From positions 1 through 9,167 of the forward strand of contig JALWLM010000512.1 in NCBI GenBank assembly GCA_027084145.1: DNA of 9,167 bases. The letters are read 5' to 3'. The position numbers were made by a program, and so were the translations under genes. Positions within the stretch are counted from its first letter, which is position 1, and each line of letters opens with the position of its first letter. The stretch comes from Crocinitomicaceae bacterium. GTDB lineage: Bacteria > Bacteroidota > Bacteroidia > Flavobacteriales_D > Crocinitomicaceae. Below, in pieces: positions 1-7,587 of the stretch. Below the pieces are notes generated by a model, which worked only from the letters and a program-made list of their open reading frames with translations, made no database searches and was not told the origin of the DNA.

Positions 1-79
1 TCCTATGTTGAATATTAATTCTAATAACTTCATATTACAAATTTAACATTATGATTATCTTTATCGAAAAAATAAAAAA

Positions 80-2218
80 ATGAAAAAGTATTTTTTAATT
101 CCCCTTTTCTCCATTCTTAATTTTTTACATCTTTCGGCAGAAGAAGGTATGCTTATCCCATCGTTAATACAAGCATTTGAAGATGATATGCGTGCAATGG
201 GAATGAAGTTATCGGCTGAAGATATTTATGCGGTAAATCATTCTAGTTTAAAAGATGCTATTCTTCATTTTGGAGGTGGTTGTACAGCCGAGTTAGTCTC
301 TTCACAAGGTTTGTTATTAACAAATCATCACTGTGGTTTTTCACAAATTCAATCACATTCTTCTTTAGAAAATGATTATTTGAAATATGGATTTTGGGCA
401 AAAAACAAAAAAGAGGAGCTTAAAAATCCCGGTTTAACAGCATCGAGAGTAGTTCGTATTCAAGAAGTAACAAAGGATGTACTTTTTGGAACCAAAGGGA
501 TGGATAAAGAGGAGGCGATGAAAAAAATGGAAGAGAATATTGGAAAATTAATTAAAGATGCGATGAAAGGAAATCATTATATAGCAGATGTGCAGGCGTT
601 TAATTACGGGAATCAATACTTTTTAATTGTTAAGGAGAAATTTTTAGATATTCGTTTGGTTGGAGCGCCACCAAGTTCTATAGGAAAGTTTGGAGGAGAT
701 ACGGATAACTGGGTATGGCCAAGACATACAGGGGACTTCTCTGTGTTTAGAGTTTATGTTGGGAAAGACAATAAACCGGCAGAAATTAGTGATAACAATG
801 TACCTTATCAACCAATTCACTATTTACCGGTTTCATTAAAAGATAGAAAACCAGGAGAATTTACAATGGTTTATGGTTTTCCCGGAACAACCGAGCAACA
901 TCTTTCTTCAGAACATTTACGTTTTATAATGGATAAAGAACGTCCGGCCCGAATAAAGATGAGAGATAAATCTTTGAGTGTTATCAATGCAGCAATGCGT
1001 TCATCAGATGCTTTGAGAATAAAATATGCATCTAAACAAGCAAGAATAGCAAATGGTTGGAAAAAATGGATTGGACAAATAGGAGGTTTAAAAACGGTCA
1101 ATGCGATTCAAATTAAGTTGGATAGAGAGCGAAGATATAATCAAATGGCTAATACAAAACCTGAATGGAAAAATAAATATGCCGGGATTATTAAAGAAAT
1201 GAACGACTTGGTTAAGAAATACCAAGATGCAGAATTTGGTTATTCTATGGCAATAGAATATTTATTTGTTGGGCCTGAAATTTTCAAGCAAGCAAGAGGT
1301 TTAAATCGTTTTCTTAAAAATTATGAAAACTATAAAGAGGCGGGAACATTAGAAAAAGAAATTGAAAATTATAAGAAAGGGTTAGAAGGTTTTTTTAAAG
1401 ACTATGATGCAAACGTAGATAAGCAAATTTTTGTATTGTTGACCGAAGAGTATGTGAAGCAAATAAGTAAAGAAAATTTACCTGACATCTTAAAAGAAAA
1501 ATCAGCACAAGAATTAGCGGATAAGATTTATAAGAAATCAATATTAGTTAATAAAGAACGCTACTTTAAGTTTTTAGATCGATTAAAAAAGAACTCATAT
1601 AAGAAGTTAAAAAAGAAAGATTTAGGTTTTATTGTATGGGATAAAACTTTTTATACGTTTGTTGATAAAGTACTTCCTGATGCAAGGGCGTTTACTTCAA
1701 AAATGAATGAATTGCTCAAAATATATGTTGCGGGAAAGATGGAGATGTTTCCTAATGACAAGCATTGGCCGGATGCAAATTCTACATTGAGAATTACTTA
1801 TGGAAAATTGGAGGGGTCGGCACCTCATGATGGAATGGTCTATTTAGAGCATACCACCTTAAAAGGAATTATAGCTAAGAATAATACAGGGAATCCTGAT
1901 TATGAATTATTACCTAGAATGAAAGAACTAGCAGAAAAAAAAGAGTATGGGCAATATGCTCAAGATGGAGAATTATGGGTTTGTTTTACAGGTTCTAATC
2001 ACACAACAGGAGGGAATTCAGGATCACCTGTAATAGATGCGGAAGGAAATCTTATGGGATTAAATTTTGACAGAACATGGGAGAGTACGATGAGTGACTT
2101 TATGTTTGATACTTCCCGTTGTCGAAATATTACCGTAGATATCCATTATGTCTTATGGGTTATGGATGTATATGCAGGAGCAAAACATTTAGTAGATGAA
2201 ATGACAATTGTTCGATGA
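80..2218 (+). CDS. dpp11: S46 family serine dipeptidyl-peptidase, DPP11-like (Asp/Glu-specific)
   Basis: This 712-residue exopeptidase would remove dipeptides from peptide N-termini in the periplasm, feeding amino-acid catabolism. Residues 1-20 form a signal peptide (MKK, hydrophobic core, LSA before EEGM). The chymotrypsin-like halves carry the family motifs: TNHHCG with catalytic His84, WPRHTGDF with Asp219, and GGNSGSP with Ser647. These match His85/Asp227/Ser655 of Porphyromonas gingivalis DPP11 with a consistent offset of 8 for the last two. Arg665 in FDRTWES lies 18 residues after the catalytic Ser, the position of Arg673 that gives DPP11 its acidic P1 preference (DPP7 has Gly there). 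An insert at roughly 280-560 is Lys/Glu-rich and helical-looking, as in the family. The length is normal (about 710-720). The ATG at 80 starts the signal peptide and no Shine-Dalgarno is evident; a TATCTTTA box at 56-63 is only a weak promoter candidate. Two stop codons, TGA then TAA, occur in tandem. The family is certain; the DPP11 subtype is inferred from Arg665. Confidence 0.95.
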   Translation: MKKYFLIPLFSILNFLHLSAEEGMLIPSLIQAFEDDMRAMGMKLSAEDIYAVNHSSLKDAILHFGGGCTAELVSSQGLLLTNHHCGFSQIQSHSSLENDYLKYGFWAKNKKEELKNPGLTASRVVRIQEVTKDVLFGTKGMDKEEAMKKMEENIGKLIKDAMKGNHYIADVQAFNYGNQYFLIVKEKFLDIRLVGAPPSSIGKFGGDTDNWVWPRHTGDFSVFRVYVGKDNKPAEISDNNVPYQPIHYLPVSLKDRKPGEFTMVYGFPGTTEQHLSSEHLRFIMDKERPARIKMRDKSLSVINAAMRSSDALRIKYASKQARIANGWKKWIGQIGGLKTVNAIQIKLDRERRYNQMANTKPEWKNKYAGIIKEMNDLVKKYQDAEFGYSMAIEYLFVGPEIFKQARGLNRFLKNYENYKEAGTLEKEIENYKKGLEGFFKDYDANVDKQIFVLLTEEYVKQISKENLPDILKEKSAQELADKIYKKSILVNKERYFKFLDRLKKNSYKKLKKKDLGFIVWDKTFYTFVDKVLPDARAFTSKMNELLKIYVAGKMEMFPNDKHWPDANSTLRITYGKLEGSAPHDGMVYLEHTTLKGIIAKNNTGNPDYELLPRMKELAEKKEYGQYAQDGELWVCFTGSNHTTGGNSGSPVIDAEGNLMGLNFDRTWESTMSDFMFDTSRCRNITVDIHYVLWVMDVYAGAKHLVDEMTIVR

Positions 2219-2234
2219 TAAGAATATTAAGACG

Positions 2235-2267
2235 AAAAAAAACTCCCTGAAAAACAGGGAGTTTTTT
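2235..2267. terminator. bidirectional intrinsic terminator between the S46 peptidase gene and lpdA
   Basis: A perfect 7-bp G/C-rich stem (CTCCCTG at 2243-2249, CAGGGAG at 2255-2261) closes an AAAAA loop. It is flanked by an A run (2235-2242) and a T run (2262-2267), which extend the stem and give a U-tract in either direction. It lies between convergent genes, 17 bases after the S46 stop and 21 bases past the lpdA stop, so it probably ends both transcripts. Confidence 0.9.
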
Positions 2268-2288
2268 ATGTTCAGTTATTAAACATTG

Positions 2289-3692
2289 TTAAATATGTAA
2301 AGCTCTTTTTTCCGTAGCATCTAAAGCCGCTTCTTTAACAGCTTCTGAGTAAGTTGGATGAGGATGGCAGATTCGAGCAATGTCTTCAGCTGATGCTCTG
2401 TATTCCATTGCAACAACAGCTTCCATAATTAAATCTGCCGCTCTTGGTGCAATCATGTGAACACCCAGTACTTCATCAGTGTTTTTATCTGCTATTATTT
2501 TGACTAAACCGAGGACGTCCATACTGGCTCTGGCTCTTCCCAAAGCTTTAATCGGAAATTGTCCTACTTTTATTTCTATTCCTGCTTCTTTCAACTCTTC
2601 TTCGGTTTTTCCTACAGCTGCAACTTCCGGCCAAGTATAAACTACTCCGGGAATTAAATCATAATTAATATGAGGTTTTTGCCCTGCTAATAGTTCTGCA
2701 ACAAAAACACCTTCTTCCTCAGCTTTATGTGCTAACATGGCTCCACGGATAACATCCCCGATAGCATAAATGTTAGGAACAGAAGTTTGTAGGTTTTCAT
2801 TGACTTCAATTTGCCCTCTTTTGTTTATTTTAATTCCTACATTTTCTAACCCTAAACCATCAGTATAAGGTTTTCTACCTACGGCAACTAAACAATAATC
2901 GGCATTGAAAGTGATTTCTTTATTTTTTTTGTCAAGTGCAATTAATTGAACACCTTTTCCGGTATTTGTTACTTTTTGAACTTTGTGCTGAAGATGGAAT
3001 TTAAATCCTTCTTTTTTTAGAACTTTTGTCAATTCTTTTGATATTGTTTTATCCATTGTAGGGATAATTCTGTCAGCAAATTCAACAACTTCAACCTTTG
3101 TTCCTAAACGGTTAAAAACAGAGCCTAACTCTAAACCGATGACACCTCCGCCAATGACTAATAGTTTTTTAGGCACTTCGGTCATATTAAGAGCTTCAGT
3201 AGAAGTAATGATACGGTCTTTGTCCGGTTCCATTCCGGGAAAGAAATTGGGTTTTGATCCTGTTGCTAAAATGACATTTTTTGTTTTTAGCATCTTTTCT
3301 TTTCCTTCTAAGTCAGTTACTTTTATTGTTGTGGAATCAACAAGAGAACCTGTAGCGTGAAAGACTTCAACTTTATTTTTATTCATTAGATATTTTATAC
3401 CGTCACAAGTTTGTGAAACGACTTTATTTTTTCGTTCCACCATTTGTTTTAAGTCTGCTTTTAATGAAGACAACTTAATGCCGTGTTCTTCGAAATTATG
3501 CTTTGCATTATAAAAATGTTCAGAGGAATCCAATAAAGCTTTAGAAGGAATACATCCAACATTTAAACAAGTACCTCCAAGTGTATTGTATTTTTCGATA
3601 ATAGCAGTCTTCATACCCAACTGAGCACAGCGAATAGCCGAAACGTATCCTCCCGGTCCGGAACCTATAATTATTACATCAAAATCGTTCAT
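2289..3692 (-). CDS. lpdA: dihydrolipoyl dehydrogenase (E3)
   Basis: This cytoplasmic flavoprotein re-oxidises dihydrolipoamide on the E2 subunits of 2-oxoacid dehydrogenase complexes, or on glycine-cleavage H protein, reducing NAD+. At 467 residues it has the usual E3 length. In order it shows: an N-terminal FAD-binding GSGPGG motif (about 10-15); the redox disulfide in GGTCLNVGCIPS (Cys42 and Cys47); the ATG motif (143-145); the NAD-binding GGGVIG motif (181-186) with an acidic residue at the end of the following strand; the second FAD motif YAIGDV (309-314); and a C-terminal interface domain with HPHPTYSE supplying the catalytic His445/Glu450 pair. The ATG at 3692 is the only sensible start, just before the first FAD strand. 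No E1/E2 gene is adjacent, so the partner complex cannot be read from the context. It appears to be transcribed alone, from a TAACTTTG box just upstream to the shared terminator downstream. All key residues are present. Confidence 0.97.
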   Translation of the reverse strand: MNDFDVIIIGSGPGGYVSAIRCAQLGMKTAIIEKYNTLGGTCLNVGCIPSKALLDSSEHFYNAKHNFEEHGIKLSSLKADLKQMVERKNKVVSQTCDGIKYLMNKNKVEVFHATGSLVDSTTIKVTDLEGKEKMLKTKNVILATGSKPNFFPGMEPDKDRIITSTEALNMTEVPKKLLVIGGGVIGLELGSVFNRLGTKVEVVEFADRIIPTMDKTISKELTKVLKKEGFKFHLQHKVQKVTNTGKGVQLIALDKKNKEITFNADYCLVAVGRKPYTDGLGLENVGIKINKRGQIEVNENLQTSVPNIYAIGDVIRGAMLAHKAEEEGVFVAELLAGQKPHINYDLIPGVVYTWPEVAAVGKTEEELKEAGIEIKVGQFPIKALGRARASMDVLGLVKIIADKNTDEVLGVHMIAPRAADLIMEAVVAMEYRASAEDIARICHPHPTYSEAVKEAALDATEKRALHI

Positions 3693-3714
3693 AATATTTT
3701 TGTTTTTAGTGAAA

Positions 3715-3722
3715 CAAAGTTA
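3715..3722 (-). promoter_or_regulatory. putative -7 promoter element of lpdA
   Basis: On the minus strand this reads TAACTTTG, an exact match to the Bacteroidota -7 consensus TAnnTTTG. It lies 22 bases upstream of the lpdA ATG, implying a leader of roughly 15 bases. I do not see a convincing -33 TTG at the expected spacing, so the call rests on the -7 box and its position after the preceding gene's terminator. Confidence 0.5.
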
Positions 3723-3770
3723 ATTCTTTCCAATAAAATGAAGTTTATTCCTCCTACTTATTTTTGAAAT

Positions 3771-3799
3771 AAAAAAAGCCTCACATTTGTGAGGCTTTT
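3771..3799 (-). terminator. intrinsic terminator of the M43 protease gene
   Basis: A 7-bp perfect stem (GCCTCAC at 3778-3784, GTGAGGC at 3789-3795) with an ATTT loop is extended by A/T pairs on both sides. In the minus-strand transcript it is followed by a run of seven U (complement of 3771-3777). It begins about 20 bases after the M43 stop codon and lies upstream of the lpdA promoter, so it insulates lpdA from the protease gene. Confidence 0.88.
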
Positions 3800-3819
3800 A
3801 AAAATATTGATTTAGTGGG

Positions 3820-6009
3820 TTATAAAACGACTACTTTACGTACTGTTCTATTTCCATTTACATTGACTTCTACAAAATAGCATCCGGAAGCAAGGTTGTT
3901 TGTTCCTGTTAATTCTCTTGTTACTTGAGTATTTGTAGCTTTAACAGTTTCAGTTGTTACAACTTTTCCTTGAGCATTTCGAACAGTGAAAGTTACATCC
4001 GTATTTTGTCCCATGTAAGAAATGTTTATTCCCGTACCATTAGCAACAGGATTAGGATATACATTCAAATCCATCATTGAAATGACTTCGTTAGTTAAAC
4101 TTAATGTTCCATCTACAAAGAAGTCGTCAACATATAAGTTAGAAGAATAGTCAGATGCCTCAAATACAATTTTAAACATTACTTTATCATCAGAAGATGA
4201 AGTGTTGTATGGGAATGAAACTTCAGTCCATTGAGCGTTAGTTGTAGGAACGTAATCTGAACTTCCGGCAAAACCTCCCGTAACAATTTGAGAAGGTAAA
4301 ATTGTTTTTCTCAATTGCCATGTTTCTCCACAATCTTTAGAAGAGTAAACTTTTAATGTCTCCGTAAGTTGTTGTGAAGTTGTAGCATTTGTTGCATAAG
4401 AATATTTAAACTTAACGGTTACATTGGTCGTATATCTTAAATCAAAAGACGGTGTTAATAATTCATCTTTTGATAAACCTAATCGATCATAATAAAAATA
4501 ATCATTTGTAAATAAAGGCGCTCCTGTAATATCTTTCCATATATTTAATTTGAAGCATTTGGAGTTGTTATACCCTCCTGAATTAACAACTTGGAATTTC
4601 GCATGATTGTTTTCAATATTATTTTGTTGGAACCAGTTTACATAATCATCTTCCATATCCAATTGTTTAGGACCGTTAAAGTCAGCCCAGTTTCCACGAA
4701 CATAAATTTGTTTTGAAATTTCTCCTGTTCCTGCTGAGTTTGTTGCTTTTAGTGTTACTGTTTTCCATCCCGGAGATGTAAACGAAACCGTTGGGTTTTG
4801 TGAAGTTGATGTAGCAGGACTTCCGTCTTGGAAAGTCCACTCCCAGCTATCAATAACAGCATTACTTGAGAAATCTTTAAAAGTTACATTCGCCCCCTCA
4901 CAAACAGAAAAAGAAGGTAGTTGGAAATCAGCTATTGGTGTACAAAGAGGAACAGTAAGCGGATCAGTAGGGTCTTGAGGAAGTAATAAATCTTTAACTC
5001 CCGTAGCGATTAAAGTTGAATCTTGCCAAATAACATTTCTTTGACCTGCAATACCATTTAGAGCGTTGTGCATTACACTGATTTGTCCCGGTGTAAAGTG
5101 TCGATCACAATAAGAATAGTCCATGTAATTTTGAACATCTTCGACAATAGTAGTATCGCACATCATTCCCGTTGCTTTTTGGGCAGCTAGTGTTAAGGGG
5201 CAATTACCCGGGTTATGACCTCTTGTAACAGGTGTGTCAGCCACTCCGTCGTCTCCACAAGCAACTTCAGGTTGATTCGTAGAACCCCATACGTGAGAGA
5301 CATTCAGGTAGTGTGCGATTTCATGAGAAATCGTTGATTCGTTAAATGGGGAACTTGTTCCTATGCTTCCTACATAAGTATGATTGGAAACAATTCCATC
5401 CATCCAAAAGCCATTTCCATCAGTAGAAGGTGGCTTAAGAGCATAAGCAGCAGCTCCAGGTTGGCCAACCACTTTTACAACCCAGATATTTAAATATTTA
5501 GATCTATCCCATTGTTGAATTTTTGAATAAGCATCTCCTATACGTGTCTCGTGAGAATTAATATAATGGATCCCATTCGTACAGTTACCTTGAGGATCAA
5601 TAGCTGCTAATTTGAATTCGATTCTACCGTTCCCGATTAAATTTTGAAATTCAGGAATGACATCTACAGAATCCGGATCTTTAGCGTTGTATTCTTCATT
5701 TAGAACTCTCATAACATCATAGATTTGAGACTCATCAATACGCTCTGTTCCGTATTCGTGTAGCACATGAAACACAACAGGGATTGTGTATAAGGCAGCT
5801 CCCTTTTCTATATTTTGAGCACTATTCATACTGTTTAGTAATAACAGTTGAGCTTCTTGATATTCCTGTGCGTGTTGTCTTAACTCAGGGTACATTTGAT
5901 AGACTTCTTCGGTAGCACCATGTATGCCACAATAATGTTTACTTTTCTGAGCAAACGTCATCGAACCTGTTAGAAGGAATAGGAACGAAATAGATACAAT
6001 TTTTTTCAT
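3820..6009 (-). CDS. secreted pappalysin-like M43 zinc metalloprotease with PKD domain and T9SS C-terminal sorting domain
   Basis: This 729-residue endopeptidase is probably exported by Sec and then by the type IX system to the surface or medium. Residues 1-20 are a signal peptide ending TFA before Q21. A propeptide-like stretch (about 21-72) contains YCGIHG with Cys27. The M43 catalytic domain (about 73-325) holds HEIAHYLNVSH (zinc ligands His229, His233 and His239, catalytic Glu230), followed by WG, cysteines 251, 270, 284 and 301 that could form disulfides, and the Met-turn NYMDYS (Met296). Residues about 357-438 form a PKD domain (WEWTFQDG, then WKTVTLKATNSAG). About 450-636 is a beta-rich, MAM- or jelly-roll-like segment ending YVDDFFVDG. 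The last 80 or so residues, starting LNVYPNP (648-654), match a type A T9SS sorting domain, with LASGCYFVEV and a final RKVVVL. The start ATG begins the signal peptide. A terminator follows the gene, and lipA lies 194 bases upstream on the same strand. The protein substrate is unknown. Confidence 0.93.
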   Translation of the reverse strand: MKKIVSISFLFLLTGSMTFAQKSKHYCGIHGATEEVYQMYPELRQHAQEYQEAQLLLLNSMNSAQNIEKGAALYTIPVVFHVLHEYGTERIDESQIYDVMRVLNEEYNAKDPDSVDVIPEFQNLIGNGRIEFKLAAIDPQGNCTNGIHYINSHETRIGDAYSKIQQWDRSKYLNIWVVKVVGQPGAAAYALKPPSTDGNGFWMDGIVSNHTYVGSIGTSSPFNESTISHEIAHYLNVSHVWGSTNQPEVACGDDGVADTPVTRGHNPGNCPLTLAAQKATGMMCDTTIVEDVQNYMDYSYCDRHFTPGQISVMHNALNGIAGQRNVIWQDSTLIATGVKDLLLPQDPTDPLTVPLCTPIADFQLPSFSVCEGANVTFKDFSSNAVIDSWEWTFQDGSPATSTSQNPTVSFTSPGWKTVTLKATNSAGTGEISKQIYVRGNWADFNGPKQLDMEDDYVNWFQQNNIENNHAKFQVVNSGGYNNSKCFKLNIWKDITGAPLFTNDYFYYDRLGLSKDELLTPSFDLRYTTNVTVKFKYSYATNATTSQQLTETLKVYSSKDCGETWQLRKTILPSQIVTGGFAGSSDYVPTTNAQWTEVSFPYNTSSSDDKVMFKIVFEASDYSSNLYVDDFFVDGTLSLTNEVISMMDLNVYPNPVANGTGINISYMGQNTDVTFTVRNAQGKVVTTETVKATNTQVTRELTGTNNLASGCYFVEVNVNGNRTVRKVVVL

Positions 6010-6052
6010 ATTAAATTTTAATTAAATAAAATTAAAAATAATTTTAGCAGCG

Positions 6053-6081
6053 TAAAGTTATAAAAATAAATGTTACTGCAA
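6053..6081 (-). promoter_or_regulatory. putative promoter of the M43 protease gene
   Basis: On the minus strand there is TTG (complement of 6079-6081), an 18-base spacer, then TAACTTTA (6053-6060). This is one mismatch from the Bacteroidota -7 box TAnnTTTG, with an acceptable -33/-7 spacing. It predicts a leader of about 35 bases. An alternative exact -7 match, TATTTTTG (6095-6102), lies further upstream but has no -33 partner that I can see. The region is very AT-rich, so chance matches are likely. Confidence 0.35.
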
Positions 6082-6203
6082 TGGTCTTACTTTACAAAAA
6101 TACAATGAAAAATATAAAGAATTAAAAAAATAAGTATAAAATTCCAATGAAAATATACAGGTCTAAAGCTGTGTTTTTTTATTTTACTAAAGACCTTTAA
6201 AAA

Positions 6204-7076
6204 TTAAAACAAATGTTTTTCAGCATGATAAGATGAACGAACCAAAGGTCCGCTTTCAACATATTTGAATCCCATTTTTAGTCCTATTTCCTTATACTCT
6301 TTAAAACGTTGTGGTGTTACAAATTCAGCTACAGGCAAATGTTTTGGAGTCGGTTGCAAATATTGTCCTAATGTAACAATATCTACTTGAACAGATCGAA
6401 GATCTTCAAGTGTCTCTATAATTTCTTCATGTGTTTCTCCTAACCCGAGCATAATACCGGATTTTGTTTTCATTCCTCCTTTTTTTAGACGGAAGAGAAC
6501 TTCAAGACTACGATCATATTTTGCTTGAATACGAACTTCTTTAGTTAAGCGTCTTACTGTTTCTAGATTATGGCTTACAATTTCAGGAGCAACATCAATA
6601 ATGTTTTGTAAATTTTCCCATTTTCCTCCAAAGTCGGGGATGAGCGTTTCCATTGTTGTTTCCGGAGATATTTTCCGTACAGCTCGAACGGTTTCTGCCC
6701 AAATAAGTGAACCTCCATCAGGTAAATCGTCTCTATCTACAGATGTGATAACCGCATGTTTTACTCCCATTTTAAGAACGCTATCAGCGATTTTCATAGG
6801 TTCTTCTAAATCAGCAGGAAGCGGTTTTCCTGTTTTTACAGCACAAAATCCACAAGAACGGGTACAAATATTCCCCAAAATCATAAAAGTTGCAGTACCT
6901 GCTCCCCAACATTCTCCCATATTCGGACAACTTCCACTTTCACAAATGGTGTGTAATTTATGTTGGTCAACAAGAGTACGTACTTTTTTATAATTTTCTC
7001 CCGTAGGAAGCTTTACCCGTAACCATTTCGGTTTTTTAATTTTTACTTTTTCTTTATCTTGATTTTCAATGGGCAT
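6204..7076 (-). CDS. lipA: lipoyl synthase (radical SAM)
   Basis: LipA inserts two sulfurs into the octanoyl chain on E2 and H-protein lipoyl domains, completing the lipoyl cofactor. Starting at the ATG at 7076 it has 290 residues, a normal length. The auxiliary 4Fe-4S cluster motif CX4CX5C is Cys45, Cys50 and Cys56 (CESGSCPNMGEC). The radical-SAM motif CX3CX2C is Cys71, Cys75 and Cys78 (CTRSCGFC). The C-terminal RSSY motif (280-283) supplies the serine ligand of the auxiliary cluster. VDRDDLPDGG and the GLGET stretch are also typical of the family. The frame stays open to a TTG at 7097, which would add seven residues, but ATG is the more likely start because TTG starts are rare in this phylum. 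No lipB, lplA or E2 gene is adjacent; lpdA, which acts on the same cofactor, lies on the same strand beyond the protease gene. Transcription diverges from the osmC-like gene. No strong terminator is visible after the stop. Confidence 0.96.
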   Translation of the reverse strand: MPIENQDKEKVKIKKPKWLRVKLPTGENYKKVRTLVDQHKLHTICESGSCPNMGECWGAGTATFMILGNICTRSCGFCAVKTGKPLPADLEEPMKIADSVLKMGVKHAVITSVDRDDLPDGGSLIWAETVRAVRKISPETTMETLIPDFGGKWENLQNIIDVAPEIVSHNLETVRRLTKEVRIQAKYDRSLEVLFRLKKGGMKTKSGIMLGLGETHEEIIETLEDLRSVQVDIVTLGQYLQPTPKHLPVAEFVTPQRFKEYKEIGLKMGFKYVESGPLVRSSYHAEKHLF

Positions 7077-7113
7077 ATTTTCTATTTTAGAATTCAAGTT
7101 GTAAATTAAACGC

Positions 7114-7121
7114 TACCTTTG
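7114..7121 (+). promoter_or_regulatory. putative -7 promoter element of the osmC-like/rlmB pair
   Basis: TACCTTTG is an exact match to the Bacteroidota TAnnTTTG -7 box, placed 48 bases before the ATG of the osmC-like gene; this predicts a leader of about 40 bases. No clear -33 TTG is at the usual distance. The divergent lipA promoter must lie in the same short region. The only candidate I see for it is a poor TAGCGTTT box on the minus strand (complement of 7108-7115) with TTG 21 bases upstream. Confidence 0.45.
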
Positions 7122-7169
7122 TTGTAAAGATGATTACAAAAATAGGTAAAACAAGATTAAAAACGGGAA

Positions 7170-7577
7170 ATGGCAACAAGTAAAGTCGAATATTTAGGAG
7201 AATTAAGAACAAAATGTACGCATTTAAAGTCAAATACGGAAATAATTACAGATGCCCCTTTAGATAATCATGGAAAAGGAGAAGCTTTTTCACCTACAGA
7301 CCTGCTGGCAACTTCGTATGCATCTTGTATGATTACAATTATTGGAATTTATTGTAATAACCATAATATTGATTTTAATGCTTGCGAAGCAACGGTGGAG
7401 AAAAAAATGTTAAGTCATCCACGTAGAGTTGGCGGAATAGATATTATTCTTCGTTTTCCCGATTGCACATGGGATAAGGATCTAAAAGCAAAAATTATTA
7501 AAGCAGCGGAAAATTGTCCTGTTGCACATTCTATTCACCCTGACATAGAGGTTAATATCTCTTATCATTTTGATTAA
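7170..7577 (+). CDS. OsmC/Ohr family protein (thiol-dependent peroxidase-like)
   Basis: This 135-residue cytoplasmic protein belongs to the OsmC/Ohr superfamily, whose members reduce organic or fatty-acid hydroperoxides with a cysteine pair. The two signature cysteines are present: Cys53 in the helix SYASCMITI, expected to be peroxidatic, and Cys116 in ENCPVAHS, expected to be resolving. The GEAFSPTDLLATS stretch (37-49) before the first cysteine is the typical substrate-pocket segment. The length is normal. It looks closer to the general OsmC/YhfA-like group than to classic Ohr, but I cannot fix the subfamily by eye, so I give no symbol. The start is the ATG at 7170, preceded by an AT-rich leader with no strong Shine-Dalgarno. 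It is followed 10 bases later by the ATG chosen for rlmB, so the two are very probably one transcript. It diverges from lipA. Confidence 0.92.
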   Translation: MATSKVEYLGELRTKCTHLKSNTEIITDAPLDNHGKGEAFSPTDLLATSYASCMITIIGIYCNNHNIDFNACEATVEKKMLSHPRRVGGIDIILRFPDCTWDKDLKAKIIKAAENCPVAHSIHPDIEVNISYHFD

Positions 7578-7587
7578 AAAGAGAAAA

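Noticed and set aside
1..79. Promoter for the S46 gene (TATCTTTA at 56-63)
   Set aside because: It differs from the TAnnTTTG box at the last position and has no TTG at a suitable distance; in such AT-rich sequence this could be chance.
871..1101. Minus-strand open frame of 76 codons inside the S46 gene
   Set aside because: It lies wholly within a confidently identified gene, has no recognisable domain and is a frame shadow.
3139..3360. Plus-strand open frame of 73 codons inside lpdA
   Set aside because: Antisense to a conserved NAD/FAD-binding region, with no family features; a shadow of lpdA.
6150..6203. Possible lipA terminator formed by AGGTCT/AGACCT
   Set aside because: Only six base pairs, a large loop and no adjacent U-tract on the minus strand; too weak beside the other terminators in this window.
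6601..6993. Plus-strand open frame of 130 codons opposite lipA
   Set aside because: It covers the conserved cysteine motifs of LipA in antisense and has no recognisable domain; it is a shadow despite its length.
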